40,592 nucleotides of DNA from an uncultured Desulfosoma sp. Its GTDB lineage: Bacteria > Desulfobacterota > Syntrophobacteria > Syntrophobacterales > DSM-9756. Shown here piece by piece: positions 40,126 to 40,592 of this stretch; positions within the stretch are counted from its first letter, which is position 1, and every line of letters starts with the position of its first letter. The DNA is taken from assembly GCA_937960435.1 (NCBI GenBank), contig CALGPN010000008.1:1-40592 (forward strand), written 5' to 3'. The notes beneath the pieces were generated by a model. That model ran no database searches and was not told where the DNA came from. It saw only the letters and a list, made by a program, of their open reading frames with translations. A program made the translations under genes and the position numbers.

Positions 40126-40592
40126 GGGCACTCCGGGAAAACTCCCGCAATCAGCAAATGCGAGGCATGGGTCTTGGAACTACCGCGGATTTTTCCCTTT
40201 CCGGAGATGGTTGCGACTCCTGCAGGGCAAAGGGCCGGCGAGCCGGCCGGGGGCAACAGGGCTTTGAGGCCGTTACGCCCATGGTGCACCGAGCAGGGAT
40301 CCACCGCCACGGGCTCACCACTCCAGCCCGCTCCCCCAGACACCTTGAGTGCGTTCCATTCCCGTACGGGAAGCCCAACTCTTATGTCAGGCAGCCTTCT
40401 TGACCGGGTCACCGCGCTAGGCAAAATAGTCCGTGCAAGGCGCTTCGCGCAAGCAGGGAGGGGGGGCCCGTCGGCATTTTGTCCTTGTCCGGAATACGAC
40501 ACCGCCCAAGATCCAAAAAGCTCGGACAAATTTTGAGGAAGCAGTCAAAACTCCCATTTGCGAGGGACCAGCCCTGCGAGATGAGCGTCGGC
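40126..40592. other. Structured non-coding DNA at the right edge
   Basis: No gene with a ribosome site and sensible domain is seen. It has several hairpins: GGCCGGC-GA-GCCGGCC (40233-40248) inside an outer GTTGC/GCAAC pair (40210-40214 and 40253-40257), and a 14-base palindrome TTCCCGTACGGGAA (40359-40372). It may be a structured RNA or the end of a mobile element that continues beyond the window. Confidence 0.4.

Noticed and set aside
40116-40529. Minus-strand open frame of about 137 codons at the right edge
   Set aside because: It follows the hairpins, has odd composition and no domain; it is better read as non-coding.

Overview
The window is about 40.6 kb of moderately high-GC bacterial chromosome. 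Gene style (paired FeoA/FeoB, rubrerythrin, DksA-type zinc-finger protein, full C-P lyase operon, DUF5132/HMA2 metal-ATPase cluster) suggests a Desulfobacterota bacterium, probably a sulfate reducer of the Syntrophobacter/Desulfacinum kind. That placement is inference; no rRNA or tRNA gene was seen.

Layout. 1-2892 (minus): the start of a DUF484-like gene, pcm, and a large protein I cannot place. 3112-6275 (plus): ferrous-iron uptake, with two feoA genes, feoB and a small Cys-rich membrane protein; a terminator separates the first feoA from the rest. 6196-8852 (minus): trmI, rubrerythrin, a BtaA-like (DUF3419) enzyme and a small conserved protein. 9082-9375: a small conserved protein. 9580-19678 (plus): a phosphonate operon, GNAT-phnM-phnC-phnD-phnE-phnG-phnH-phnI-phnJ-phnK-phnL, ending in a DksA/TraR-type gene and a strong terminator shared with the convergent arsC. 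20325-27839 (minus): a five-gene envelope/lipid operon (GT4 glycosyltransferase, DUF2334, LPG-synthase-type membrane protein, PHP-GT4 fusion, OlsF-like double acyltransferase). 27934-29565: imperfect direct repeats, made from the 3' end of a P-type ATPase gene, flank a DUF433/DUF5615 toxin-antitoxin pair. 29467-36639: a metal-ATPase cluster with two P-type ATPases, a DUF5132 protein, two HMA2-type proteins and a zinc-ribbon protein, recalling ferrosome (fez) loci. 36749-38244: a small membrane protein coupled to PIN-PhoH. 38914-40125: an unplaced protein. 40126-40592: structured non-coding DNA.

The unifying observation is regulatory. Six places upstream of transcription units carry GTCAC-like half-sites at exactly 11-bp spacing, the arrangement of PhoB operators: before the phn operon (4 half-sites), arsC (3), the lipid operon (4), the DUF5132/HMA2/ATPase operon (3), the zinc-ribbon/HMA2 pair (2) and the phoH pair (4). 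No comparable array was seen before the feo genes or the 8852/9082 divergent pair. I infer a phosphate-starvation island joining phosphonate scavenging, arsenate defence, replacement of phospholipids by phosphorus-free lipids, PhoH, and an iron (possibly iron-phosphate granule) transport cluster. PhoB and Pst are not in the window. All functions are read from sequence motifs; nothing was searched or computed.
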